A stretch of DNA of 32,181 nt from Muribaculaceae bacterium (GTDB lineage Bacteria > Bacteroidota > Bacteroidia > Bacteroidales > Muribaculaceae): positions 1 to 32,181 of the forward strand of contig JAIECF010000214.1 in NCBI GenBank assembly GCA_029068655.1. Direction: 5' to 3'. Shown here in pieces: positions 17,437 to 25,404 of the stretch; the first letter of the stretch is position 1, and the number at the start of each line of letters is the position of its first letter. A program made the translations under genes and the position numbers. Below the pieces are notes generated by a model. That model did not search any database and was not told the DNA's origin. It saw only the letters and a list, made by a program, of their open reading frames with translations.

Positions 17437-18419
17437 GGAAGGGAGACATTATATTTTTCCGACATCTTTTTATCTGAATCGCTTTCCTCCGACACTATAT
17501 AAGGAGGACGCTGTTTTGATTCATTATAAATTTTCCCGATATATTCACCTATTATTCCGAGTGCCAGTAGCTGGCACCCGCCGAGGAATAGTATTGTGCA
17601 TATGATGGTCGGGAATCCTTGTATGGGTTCTCCATAGATTATGGTCTTGCATATGATATATATCATGTAGCATATGGATGCAAGCGACACTAAGAATCCG
17701 AGTACGGTGGCTATTCGCAGCGGTGCTGTTGTGTAGCTCGTGATCCCTTCGGCTGCAAGATTTACGAGTCTGGCTGCCGACATATGTGTCTCTCCTGCAA
17801 CTCGGTCTGCCGTCCTGAAGTCAACACCTGTTTTGCGGAAGCCTACCCAGCAGTATAGCCCTTTCGTGTAGCGCTGCGACTCCCGGAGGCTGCGTATTGC
17901 ATCCACTGCCTTGCGGTCGAGAAGTCGGAAATCTCCGACATCGGGTAATACGTCTACTCTTGTACTTTTATTAAGGAGTTTATAGTAAGTTTTTGTGAAG
18001 AGTCTTCTTACAGTCGATTCCTTTCCTCTCGTCAGCCGATGACCATAAACATCTTCGAATCCGTTTTCCCACTGTTCTATCATTTCGGGAATTGTGTCTA
18101 CAGGATGCTGGAGGTCAGCATCCATAATCACCATTGCGTCTCCCGTCGTGCGGTCAAAACCTGCCAGCAATGCGTTTTCCTTACCGAAATTTCGCGAAAG
18201 ACCCACATAGCGGAATCTGGAATCCTTGGCATTCAGCTCTTTAAGCTTCTCGAGCGAGCTGTCTTGACTGCCGTCGTCTACAAGAATCACTTCCCAGTCA
18301 TATTTCTGTCCCTTGAGGCCCGGATGCTGATTGCTGAGCAGTGGACACAAAGCGGCGTGGAGGGCATCCAGCGAAGCCTCCTCGTTATAGACGGGTATGA
18401 GCAGCGATATCTTCTTCAC
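17433..18419 (-). CDS. Polyprenyl-phosphate glycosyltransferase (GtrB/DPM1-like GT2)
   Basis: The 328-residue protein has a GT2 domain at about 1-230: SLLIPVYNEEASLDAL, WEVILVDDGSQDSS, YVGLSRNFGKENALLAGF and the catalytic VIMDADLQHPVDTIPEM. Two C-terminal transmembrane helices follow, around 233-258 (ATVLGFLVSLASICYMIYII) and 268-292. This is the layout of GtrB/ArnC-like enzymes that transfer a sugar from a nucleotide donor to undecaprenyl phosphate. The start is GTG at 18417-18419, since the fold begins at residue 3 and no ATG lies nearby. It is the first gene of the five-gene run and its start codon lies four bases after a -7 box. Confidence 0.9.
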   Translation of the reverse strand: MKKISLLIPVYNEEASLDALHAALCPLLSNQHPGLKGQKYDWEVILVDDGSQDSSLEKLKELNAKDSRFRYVGLSRNFGKENALLAGFDRTTGDAMVIMDADLQHPVDTIPEMIEQWENGFEDVYGHRLTRGKESTVRRLFTKTYYKLLNKSTRVDVLPDVGDFRLLDRKAVDAIRSLRESQRYTKGLYCWVGFRKTGVDFRTADRVAGETHMSAARLVNLAAEGITSYTTAPLRIATVLGFLVSLASICYMIYIICKTIIYGEPIQGFPTIICTILFLGGCQLLALGIIGEYIGKIYNESKQRPPYIVSEESDSDKKMSEKYNVSLP

Positions 18420-18423
18420 ACTG

Positions 18424-18431
18424 CAAATTTA
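18424..18431 (-). promoter_or_regulatory. Putative promoter -7 box of the glycan operon, abutting a GTG start
   Basis: On the minus strand TAAATTTG is followed by CAGT and the GTG start codon. A TTG at 18452-18454, exactly 20 bases upstream, is a credible -33 element. The geometry is the same as at kdgK and predicts a leaderless message. Confidence 0.6.
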
Positions 18432-18495
18432 ACAAATCCTCTTATTTTTTGCAAGTCATATTCAATTTTTAAGAATGAAAAGGCGTTAAAATAGC

Positions 18496-19449
18496 ATGAA
18501 CCCATCCGAAAACCTTCATAAAGAGAGAATGACGATTGTTGTGCCTGTCTTTAACCGGCCGGCGCTCATAGTGCGTTGTCTGGAAAGCCTAAGATCGCAG
18601 ACCTATAGACCTCTTCACGTGATTGTGGTGGATAATGATTCTACCGATGACACCCTTTCTGTGGTAGAGAAATGGAAAAAGGATATGGAGGTTGATGATG
18701 ATTTTACTATGGAGATAATCTCTGAATCGCTGCCTGGAGCTGCCTATGCACGCCAGACTGGTCTTCAGACAGTATCGACAGATAAGGTGATGTATTTTGA
18801 TTCCGATGATGTCATGAGGCCCGGATGCGTCTCGGAAGTGATGTCCGCGTGGTCAGTGGATCCTGATGCGGACATTGTGGCCTGGCCTGTTGTGATCCAT
18901 CATGAAGGGCATCCTGTAGTGACCCATTCCATTCAAGGTGATATTCTTGAGAGGCATCTCGTGCATGCCTTGCTGCGCACGCAGGGATATGCGGTCAAGA
19001 CTTCATTTATCAGGGAATGCGGCGGCTGGAGGGGTGACTTTCCGGTCTGGAATGATTTTGAGACAGGCGTACGCCTTCTGCTGAATAATCCGAAGATAGT
19101 GGCTATCCGGGAGCCTCTTGTCGATGTGTATCCTCAGGCTGAAAGCATCACTGGACTCAGTTTCTCAAGCAAACATGGTAAGTGGGAGAAGTCTCTTCTC
19201 GGTATCGATGGCTCGATCAGCAGGAGCGGACGTCACGACAGTTCGAGACTTCATGGCATAGTGAATTACCGCCGGGCCATACTTGCTGCCCATTATGCGC
19301 GGGAGGGGCACGAAGAATTTGCTTCGCCTCTTTACAGACAAGCCTTGCAGGCGGTTCCGAAAGAAAAACGTCCGCTCATCCGTTTCGCCTATCACTGGAC
19401 TCGGCTAGGGATGCGCGGAGCGTTTTCAATTATCGGAAGATTACTATAA
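18496..19449 (+). CDS. Family 2 glycosyltransferase
   Basis: A 317-residue GT-A enzyme: MTIVVPVFNRPALIVRCLES, LHVIVVDNDSTDDTL and the metal-binding MYFDSDDVMRPGCVSEV. CGGWRGDFPVWNDFETG matches the acceptor-side D-x-E/W region of many GT2 proteins. It is transcribed divergently from the five-gene glycan operon across a 76-base gap and probably modifies the same glycan. An internal ATG at 18529 (before TIVVPVF) is a possible shorter start. No confident plus-strand -7 box was found in the gap. The end converges on the C1 peptidase gene. Confidence 0.86.
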   Translation: MNPSENLHKERMTIVVPVFNRPALIVRCLESLRSQTYRPLHVIVVDNDSTDDTLSVVEKWKKDMEVDDDFTMEIISESLPGAAYARQTGLQTVSTDKVMYFDSDDVMRPGCVSEVMSAWSVDPDADIVAWPVVIHHEGHPVVTHSIQGDILERHLVHALLRTQGYAVKTSFIRECGGWRGDFPVWNDFETGVRLLLNNPKIVAIREPLVDVYPQAESITGLSFSSKHGKWEKSLLGIDGSISRSGRHDSSRLHGIVNYRRAILAAHYAREGHEEFASPLYRQALQAVPKEKRPLIRFAYHWTRLGMRGAFSIIGRLL

Positions 19450-19457
19450 TAATGAGG

Positions 19458-19499
19458 AATTAATCATTGATCATTGATAATTAATCATTAATTAGTGAT
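19458..19499. repeat. Degenerate tandem heptamer array across the C1 peptidase stop codon
   Basis: Six consecutive 7-base units on the plus strand: AATTAAT, CATTGAT, CATTGAT, AATTAAT, CATTAAT, TAGTGAT. The minus-strand peptidase stop codon (19488-19490) and its last codons lie inside the array. It occupies nearly all of the 38-base gap between two convergent genes, where a terminator would be expected. Confidence 0.8.
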
Positions 19500-20879
19500 G
19501 AAGAGGTGGTCCCACGAAGGCAGTGTGACGGGCTCCTGCTTCAATGCTTTCAGAATCTTCGGGCTTACGTATTTCTTGTCTACTACAAGCCGGAACAGGT
19601 ATTCGTCCATCCAGTCATCGGTTGCTATAAGATAGCCGTCGTGGCCCGATTTACCCCAGCTGTTTTCGATGAGCCATTTCTGAGGATCTCCCTTTGCGTC
19701 CAGATCTACCCCTGAAAGGGTCATGGCATGGGAGGAGGCACTTGCCCAGGTGGAAATTCGTTCAGCCTTGTCCATGCCGAACTTTGTGTCGAACAGCGAC
19801 TCGTAGTCGAAGTTTTCAAGGTCGAGGGTGCCTCGTTCGCGATCAAGGAATTTGCCGACATCGCATGAGAAATACATCGCGGTGCTGTCTTTTATCGACT
19901 TGATAGCTGCATCCTTTAGATCGGCCATCGGGACGTTAAGGTATGTCCAGTCCTGACCGTCGTAGCTGTGGCGGTCATAATCTATGCGGTACACCTTCCA
20001 GTACTCCCGCGATGGGTCGTTCATAAGCATTATGTAGTCGTTCTTAAGGTCGTTGCCGAGCAGTTCCTTGTAGAACGATTGCGGAGTATATGTCTTGGTC
20101 TCGATGGCGTTTCCCTTACTGTCACGTTTTGTCCATGTGAACTCTGTAGGCGGCTCTCCAAGAGTGAGTGCGAGCATTTTGTATACTTCTCCGAGCTGTT
20201 TAGTCTTCATATCCTGCAGTGCCTTTTCATCGGCACCTTTAGCCTTGGCCTGGCGTAGGCGGAGACCATCCTCTCTGAGGCGCGTAGCGAGATGGCGGCG
20301 GAAGGCGGATGTACTGTTGGCCACTTCTGTCTCAGCCATCACCTCGGTAGGTACTACACCGTATTTGGTGACGATGTCTGCCACTCCGCAGAAAGTGCCA
20401 CCGTCAGCGATGGGATTCTGAAACAGCCATTCCACCTGGCGGTCTTCCATAGGCTTGTCTGAGGTATCGATCACTCCCTGTAGGAAAAGATTGGCCTTCT
20501 CGAGCTGATCGAAGAAGAAATTGTAGTTCTGAGAGAATGTGAGTTTGGGGAGGTTGTGTTTAGCTATTGCCTGGGCACGTAGCACATTAAGTCCGGTGAA
20601 GAGCCAGCACCGCCCCGAAGATTTCTGGTCAGTGATGCCTTTTGTCTCAACCTTATGTGAGAAGTGATCGTCAAAATTGTTGCGCACCTTCTCGTTGAAT
20701 GCGAGTTTCTCGATGCCTGCGGCGTTCAGCGCGTTGTGGCGCGCCTTATTGGCTGATTTGTCCTCATAAGAGGCCCTGAAGTCTCTCAGCATGTCGGCTG
20801 ATATCTCTCCATTGTTGTCTGGAAAGGCATTCAGAATAGTCACGAGAGCAAAAATGCTTAAAGTGATTCTTTTGGTCAT
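19488..20879 (-). CDS. Exported C1 family cysteine peptidase (bleomycin hydrolase / PepC-like)
   Basis: The 463-residue protein shows the full C1B papain-like set: the oxyanion Gln85 and nucleophile Cys91 in DQKSSGRCWLF, His384 in SSHAMTLSGVD and Asn406 in ENSWGKSG. Length matches bleomycin hydrolase/aminopeptidase C, normally a cytosolic hexameric aminopeptidase. Here a hydrophobic N-terminus (RITLSIFALVTILNAF) looks like a signal peptide, placing it in the envelope. In bleomycin hydrolases the C-terminal residues sit in the active site and set aminopeptidase specificity; this protein ends WDHLFITN, and its last codons fall inside a heptamer array. No TAnnTTTG box is seen in the 49 bases upstream, so it may be read from the gene before it. 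Confidence 0.9.
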   Translation of the reverse strand: MTKRITLSIFALVTILNAFPDNNGEISADMLRDFRASYEDKSANKARHNALNAAGIEKLAFNEKVRNNFDDHFSHKVETKGITDQKSSGRCWLFTGLNVLRAQAIAKHNLPKLTFSQNYNFFFDQLEKANLFLQGVIDTSDKPMEDRQVEWLFQNPIADGGTFCGVADIVTKYGVVPTEVMAETEVANSTSAFRRHLATRLREDGLRLRQAKAKGADEKALQDMKTKQLGEVYKMLALTLGEPPTEFTWTKRDSKGNAIETKTYTPQSFYKELLGNDLKNDYIMLMNDPSREYWKVYRIDYDRHSYDGQDWTYLNVPMADLKDAAIKSIKDSTAMYFSCDVGKFLDRERGTLDLENFDYESLFDTKFGMDKAERISTWASASSHAMTLSGVDLDAKGDPQKWLIENSWGKSGHDGYLIATDDWMDEYLFRLVVDKKYVSPKILKALKQEPVTLPSWDHLFITN

Positions 20880-20928
20880 AATTTATTATGAATTGTATTG
20901 GTTTGTTTGTATGATCGAAGATTTGGGA

Positions 20929-21843
20929 TTAATTGCGGTACACCTGCTTCAGGTTCCTGTCTCCCAGCATTGCGGCGGCCTCGGAGAATGAGCTGTAAAA
21001 TGATCCCACAATTCGGTCGGTTTTGGATAGTATATACATCTCGGTGGCTGCATCAATGATTCCCTCTTTTGTAGCGCGGCTTGCCACGCTCTTGCTTGAA
21101 ATGATCCGGTCGCCGTATTTCCTTGCGAAATCCACTTTTGTCGTTTCATCGTCAGTGGCAAGATAGAATTTCACTTTCGGATTGTCGTGTATTGCTGCGT
21201 CCATTTCGGAGATGAACAGAGAATCCGGACTGTGTTTAATCGACTCTGAGTTGTCTGATCGTCTGATGTGGAATCCTATGGAATGGTCTCCAAGTGAGTT
21301 GAGGATGGCGTTTGATTTCGTCTCTACTGCATTTGAAGCTCTGAAAATGTTTCTGTATAGCTCAATCGGGAAAGGGTAGAAGCTGAGTCCGCTTTGAAAA
21401 AGAACGTTTCTTCCTGATAAAATGTATTTTTCTGCGGTTTCCTTAAGCGATTCGTTTTTGTTGTTCACAACCATTGCTCTGAATTCCGGTGTCCAGTCTC
21501 TGAAAATATGGCCGAAAAAGATCGGAGCGATCAGTCCGCTTACATAGAGGTTTCTTTTCCGTGGAGCCGAGTATTTGAGGCTGTATTCGAGCTTTAACGG
21601 ATAAATGATCTTTGATTTTATATAGTCAGGCACGTTGAAGATTTCTTCCACTGAGGCGTTCAGTTCACTGTTGCACCTCCAGACAATCCTGAAGTCACAC
21701 CCTATGGCATCGGCCAGTGCTATTCCTGATGCCATCGCGCGCATCCTGTTTGCCAGTCCTCCGACAGGATTGATGATCATCCGTGGAGTGTCGTCATTAC
21801 GGTAGTTGAGGATGTCAGTTCTACTGCCGGTCATATCTTTCAT
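20929..21843 (-). CDS. Fucosyltransferase-like GT-B protein
   Basis: A 304-residue protein with NPVGGLANRMRAMASGIALA near the N-terminus and IGFHIRRSDNSES in the middle. The HxRRxD-type motif is the donor-binding signature of alpha-1,2/alpha-1,6 and O-fucosyltransferase-like families (GT11/GT23-like). GSFYSSFSEAAAMLG near the C-terminus fits the third conserved motif of that fold. Assignment to a particular family, and to GDP-fucose as donor, is inference. The ATG at 21843 overlaps the upstream acyltransferase gene by 23 bases; an ATG at 21831 is an alternative. No membrane segment is obvious. Confidence 0.7.
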   Translation of the reverse strand: MKDMTGSRTDILNYRNDDTPRMIINPVGGLANRMRAMASGIALADAIGCDFRIVWRCNSELNASVEEIFNVPDYIKSKIIYPLKLEYSLKYSAPRKRNLYVSGLIAPIFFGHIFRDWTPEFRAMVVNNKNESLKETAEKYILSGRNVLFQSGLSFYPFPIELYRNIFRASNAVETKSNAILNSLGDHSIGFHIRRSDNSESIKHSPDSLFISEMDAAIHDNPKVKFYLATDDETTKVDFARKYGDRIISSKSVASRATKEGIIDAATEMYILSKTDRIVGSFYSSFSEAAAMLGDRNLKQVYRN

Positions 21844-22795
21844 CAGTAAGGTTTATTTCAAAAGTTGTATATGCTGTTCCTCGCCCTCCGAGTCCGGTCT
21901 TCTGGTGTATGAGTCCCGAGTTTAAGATATGTCCAGCGTCTTCATTACTTGTGCCGAAATCGAAATAGCGGTGTGAAGTGTACACGTTGTGGATCAGATG
22001 GTGGAAGAGATAGGCGAGCGTTCCGTTTTTTCTTCCTGCGGGAGAAGTTGCTATATACTGACAGTGAGCCACCGAATTGGTGTCATATATGCATACGGCG
22101 GCTTCCGGCTCCGGGCCGCTTCCGGCAAGCCACATACGTATCCCTTTGGGAAAACGGTTTTTGAGCAGTTGAAGTTCCTGCCTTGAATGTACAGGTGCGG
22201 CATCATGCCTTTCTCTCAGGCACTCTTCCAGCAGCGGCATGAATTCAGAGGTGTCTGTTGTCTCCCTGATCCATGGATTAATGGTAGAAGCTTTTTTCAG
22301 GTTCCGCTTTTGTTGCGTATTGAATGATGGGATCTCACGCATGTCGACGACGGAGGAAAGGTTTACTGTCCTGATCGACACGCCTGATCGGAAAAGCGCA
22401 TAGATGTCTTCTTCTGCCGGAATGCGATGGTAGATATGAGGAGTGGCTTTGTATATTACTTTGGTGATATTGTTGCTGCGACACCATCCTGTCCACGCAT
22501 CGAAAAGCTCGAGCATGTCTGTTCCGTCGAAGTGGACTGGAGGAGTCAGCCACCCTCCGTAGGTGAGGCCTTGATGGGAGTGGAGAGTCCCTAATGAGTC
22601 GATGTTGGCGGGTAATATAGCAGTCGGAAGCCCGTTTCTTAGAGCGATGAGCGAGCAGTCCTCGAATCTGTCGGCGTGATAGTCCATGTATCCACGCATA
22701 TGCAGCAAAGTGCCTTGTCGCGAGTCGGCGACAAGTCTGTCCCAAAGCTCCGAGTCTTCAGGCCTGTATTTGCGTATTTCCCATTTCGACTTCAT
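21821..22795 (-). CDS. FemAB/GNAT-like acyltransferase
   Basis: A protein of about 324 residues resembling Bacteroidetes GNAT/FemAB-like acyltransferases. It has WDRLVADSRQGTLLHMRGYM near the start, a QKRNLKKA segment typical of FemAB-like folds, and PAGRKNGTLAYLFHHLIHN in the acyl-donor binding region of the C-terminal GNAT half. YFDFGTSNEDAGHILNSGL then GLGGRGTAYTTFEI follows, as in proteins that acylate sugars or amino sugars. The in-frame TTG at 22816 lies inside the -7 box and cannot be the start; the ATG at 22795 gives a leader of about 14 bases. It overlaps the next gene, so the pair probably modifies one glycan or peptide target. Confidence 0.72.
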   Translation of the reverse strand: MKSKWEIRKYRPEDSELWDRLVADSRQGTLLHMRGYMDYHADRFEDCSLIALRNGLPTAILPANIDSLGTLHSHQGLTYGGWLTPPVHFDGTDMLELFDAWTGWCRSNNITKVIYKATPHIYHRIPAEEDIYALFRSGVSIRTVNLSSVVDMREIPSFNTQQKRNLKKASTINPWIRETTDTSEFMPLLEECLRERHDAAPVHSRQELQLLKNRFPKGIRMWLAGSGPEPEAAVCIYDTNSVAHCQYIATSPAGRKNGTLAYLFHHLIHNVYTSHRYFDFGTSNEDAGHILNSGLIHQKTGLGGRGTAYTTFEINLTDERYDRQ

Positions 22796-22813
22796 ATTTA
22801 GATATTTCAACAG

Positions 22814-22821
22814 CAAATTTA
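22814..22821 (-). promoter_or_regulatory. Promoter (-7 TAAATTTG, -33 TTTG) for the acyltransferase gene
   Basis: The minus strand has TTTG at 22842-22845, a 20-base spacer and TAAATTTG, a full match to the Bacteroidetes -33/-7 consensus. Transcription should begin near 22809, about 14 bases before the ATG at 22795. Confidence 0.72.
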
Positions 22822-22834
22822 GCGAAATATTCGC
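22822..22834. promoter_or_regulatory. Palindrome shared by the divergent acyltransferase and GH51 promoters
   Basis: GCGAA-ATA-TTCGC directly abuts the minus-strand -7 box and covers the expected -33 position of the divergent GH51 promoter, so a protein bound here could affect both genes. It resembles the GCAAATATTTGC palindrome beside kdgK. Confidence 0.35.
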
Positions 22835-22853
22835 AGGTTAACAAATTTTTTAT

Positions 22854-22861
22854 TAACTTTG
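22854..22861 (+). promoter_or_regulatory. Putative -7 box (TAACTTTG) for GH51
   Basis: TAACTTTG matches TAnnTTTG. The -33 site would fall at 22830-22833 (TTCG), within the palindrome. The predicted leader is about 55 bases before the ATG at 22921. Confidence 0.55.
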
Positions 22862-22920
22862 TTAATCGAATCAACGCTTCATGACTACACATTTTAACAA
22901 CAATCTAACAATAGACTGAA

Positions 22921-24474
22921 ATGAAATTATTCGCTTCGCTTGCCGCCTGCGCGGCTATCTCCTTGACGGCTTTCCCGATGCTCGCCGAGCAGAAAGCCAC
23001 TGTCAAGCTGAATCTTGATCAGGTCAATCCCGATGTTACGATTCCGGCTGAAATCTACGGACAGTTTGCTGAGCATCTTGGAACTTGCATCTATGGTGGC
23101 CTCTGGGTAGGGGAGGACTCTTCCATTCCCAATACAAACGGCTACCGCAACGATGTGCTCCAGGCACTCAAAGATCTGAAAGTTCCCGTGATGCGCTGGC
23201 CGGGCGGCTGCTTTGCTGACGAATACCACTGGGTAGACGGCATCGGTCCGAAGGAAAACCGTCCCGTTATGATCAACAACAACTGGGGTGGCACAGTCGA
23301 AGACAACTCATTCGGTACCCACGAATTCTTCAACCTCTGTGAGCTCCTTGAATGCGAACCCTACCTGAGCGGAAACGTCGGAAGCGGCACAGTTGAGGAA
23401 CTCGCTAAGTGGGTGGAATATATCACTGCAGAGAATGGTCCCATGGCTGAGAAACGTAAGGCCAACGGACGTGAGAAACCCTGGAAACTCAAATATCTCG
23501 GTGTCGGCAACGAAAGCTGGGGGTGTGGCGGCCACTTCGCTCCCGAAGACTATGCTTCAGAATACCGTCGCTATCAGACCTTCTGCCGTGATATAGACGG
23601 CAACAAGTTATATAAGATCGCATCGGGTGCAAGCGACTACGACTACAACTGGACCGATGTGCTTATGAAGAAGGCGCGAGACAAGATGAAAGGTCTGTCT
23701 CTTCATTACTATACGATCAAAGGCTGGAATGGCAGCAAGGGTTCTGCAATCAATTTTGATAATGACGATTACTATTGGACTCTTGGCAAGTGTCTTGAGA
23801 TCGAGCCTGTCATCATGAAGCATGACTCAATTATGAGTGTATATGACCCGAACAAGAAGGTAGCGCTTCTCGTCGACGAATGGGGCACGTGGTGGGACGA
23901 GGAACCAGGAACCATTCCCGGTCACCTCTATCAGCAGAACTCCATGCGCGACGCTATGGTGGCAGCCCTCAGCCTCAATGTCTTCAACCGTCACACCGAC
24001 CGCGTGAAGATGGCCAATATCGCTCAGATTGCCAATGTGCTTCAGTCTATGGTGCTTACCAAAGGCGACAAGATGGTGCTTACTCCTACATATTACGTCT
24101 TTAAGATGTATGCACCTCACCAGAATGCCACATTCATTCCTCTTGAGGTGGAAACTTCCGTTCGCGACGTTCGCGACGGCCGCAAGGTGCCGACTGTGAA
24201 TGCTACAGCTTCACAGAAAGACGGAAAGGTCAATGTTACTCTCACCAATATAGATCTCAACGAAAAGGCGGAGGTTACGATCCCGTTCTCTAAGCTCGCT
24301 AAAAACGCGGTTAGCGGTGAGCTTCTCACTTCCGCAAAACCCACAGACCATAACGATTTCGATAACCCCGATAAGGTAAAGCTCGCTGCTTTCAAGGACT
24401 ATAAGGTCACTAAAGACGGACTTCAGGTGACACTCCCTCCGATGTCGGTCGTAGCCCTTTCCATCGCTCAGTAA
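22921..24474 (+). CDS. GH51 alpha-L-arabinofuranosidase
   Basis: A 517-residue exported enzyme (signal peptide LAACAAISLTAFPMLA) that removes alpha-L-arabinofuranosyl residues from arabinan, arabinoxylan or their oligosaccharides. The GH51 barrel shows IYGQFAEHLGTCIYGGLWVG, VMRWPGGCFADEYHW and INNNWGGTVEDNSFGTHEF. The acid/base is Glu198 in GVGNESWGCGG, and the nucleophile Glu320 is in LLVDEWGTWW. A C-terminal beta domain (about 395-517) ends PPMSVVALSIAQ. The protein is full length. It is transcribed alone, with its own -7 box and a strong terminator, and lies near a XylE-like symporter and a SusC/D pair. Confidence 0.95.
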   Translation: MKLFASLAACAAISLTAFPMLAEQKATVKLNLDQVNPDVTIPAEIYGQFAEHLGTCIYGGLWVGEDSSIPNTNGYRNDVLQALKDLKVPVMRWPGGCFADEYHWVDGIGPKENRPVMINNNWGGTVEDNSFGTHEFFNLCELLECEPYLSGNVGSGTVEELAKWVEYITAENGPMAEKRKANGREKPWKLKYLGVGNESWGCGGHFAPEDYASEYRRYQTFCRDIDGNKLYKIASGASDYDYNWTDVLMKKARDKMKGLSLHYYTIKGWNGSKGSAINFDNDDYYWTLGKCLEIEPVIMKHDSIMSVYDPNKKVALLVDEWGTWWDEEPGTIPGHLYQQNSMRDAMVAALSLNVFNRHTDRVKMANIAQIANVLQSMVLTKGDKMVLTPTYYVFKMYAPHQNATFIPLEVETSVRDVRDGRKVPTVNATASQKDGKVNVTLTNIDLNEKAEVTIPFSKLAKNAVSGELLTSAKPTDHNDFDNPDKVKLAAFKDYKVTKDGLQVTLPPMSVVALSIAQ

Positions 24475-24477
24475 TAT

Positions 24478-24516
24478 AAAAAAATGGCCCCGGATATCAT
24501 CCGAGGCCATTTTTTT
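24478..24516. terminator. Strong bidirectional terminator between GH51 and the endonuclease gene
   Basis: Seven A, then TGGCC, a mismatched C, CGGAT, a three-base loop (ATC), ATCCG, mismatched A, GGCCA and seven T. It is symmetric and so works for both convergent genes. The minus-strand nuclease stop codon (24515-24517) lies in its T tract. Confidence 0.92.
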
Positions 24517-25372
24517 ATCTGTTCCATTCTGTAAATGAGTAGGTAGATTCCACTTTCTTTTCGATATCGTCGGGGAGCTCGGAGAAGAAGTCAAATCCTG
24601 TGATCTTCTCCACCTCGTCGATGCTGGTGGCGTAATCCTGCATGTTGCCCGGGCATTTCATGTGAGGATATATGAATGCGATGCCGCGTGGCTCGTCGAG
24701 ATATGGAGCCAGGAGCACCTTGAAGAAAGCATCCGGGACCCTTACCTTTGATTTCTCGATATATGTCTCGCCATCAGAATAGATCGGCCCGGCTATTATC
24801 ATGACAGCAGAGTCGCGTTTCGCCCAGAGTCGCTCCTTCTCTTCTAATCTTTCCCATGCACCGGCATTGAGGTCATGGAGTTGCGGACACATGTTTGCCA
24901 TCACGAAACAGTCGATCATTGCCTGCTCGCTCCATTTCTGGTCGGCTGCAGGGCACATATGACCGCGGTCAAAGCCGGAACCGGTATAGTCGCTGTGTTT
25001 CGTGCATCCGGTGATTTCTTCGTCTTGCCAGAAATAGTCGTTGCGTGGCCATTCTGTACTAACTTCCGTGCCGAGTAGTTCCCAAGTCACATAGTTTGGC
25101 GTTCGGTTGTCCTTATTGAAGGAAAGCGTAAATCCGGTGTATTCCTTCAACTGGGAAGTTAGTCCCGATGGAATCTCTACATTCTCCAGCCCTTCATAGT
25201 GGCTCGGAAGCGGAAGTGATTCTGTTGGTATGTCAGGTTTGGGAAGGTCCGGCATCTTCGGCTCGTCCTTGCCGGTATTACAGGATTGTAATAACGGCAT
25301 CATCAGCGCTGCTGTGAAAGCGATCGATGCCGCGTAATGCATGTTTCGATAGATTGATCCAAAATGTTTCAT
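24515..25372 (-). CDS. NUC1-family DNA/RNA non-specific endonuclease, lipoprotein
   Basis: A protein of about 285 residues with a lipoprotein signal (MMPLLQSC, Cys31 from this start) and a Pro-rich linker. The ββα-metal nuclease core carries the catalytic signature FDRGHMCPAAD (His138) and the metal-ligand helix FVMANMCPQLHDLN, followed by WERLEEKERLWA and MIIAGPIY. Such enzymes cut DNA and RNA without sequence specificity; here it is presumably membrane-anchored and used for nutrient nucleic acid or defence of the surface. The first in-frame start (25393) is a TTG; the ATG at 25372 gives a proper basic n-region. A terminator separates it from the symporter gene upstream, so it should have its own promoter, which I could not identify. 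Confidence 0.9.
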   Translation of the reverse strand: MKHFGSIYRNMHYAASIAFTAALMMPLLQSCNTGKDEPKMPDLPKPDIPTESLPLPSHYEGLENVEIPSGLTSQLKEYTGFTLSFNKDNRTPNYVTWELLGTEVSTEWPRNDYFWQDEEITGCTKHSDYTGSGFDRGHMCPAADQKWSEQAMIDCFVMANMCPQLHDLNAGAWERLEEKERLWAKRDSAVMIIAGPIYSDGETYIEKSKVRVPDAFFKVLLAPYLDEPRGIAFIYPHMKCPGNMQDYATSIDEVEKITGFDFFSELPDDIEKKVESTYSFTEWNR

Positions 25373-25404
25373 TGTCAAAAGCGTTATGTTCAATATAAAC
25401 GTAT

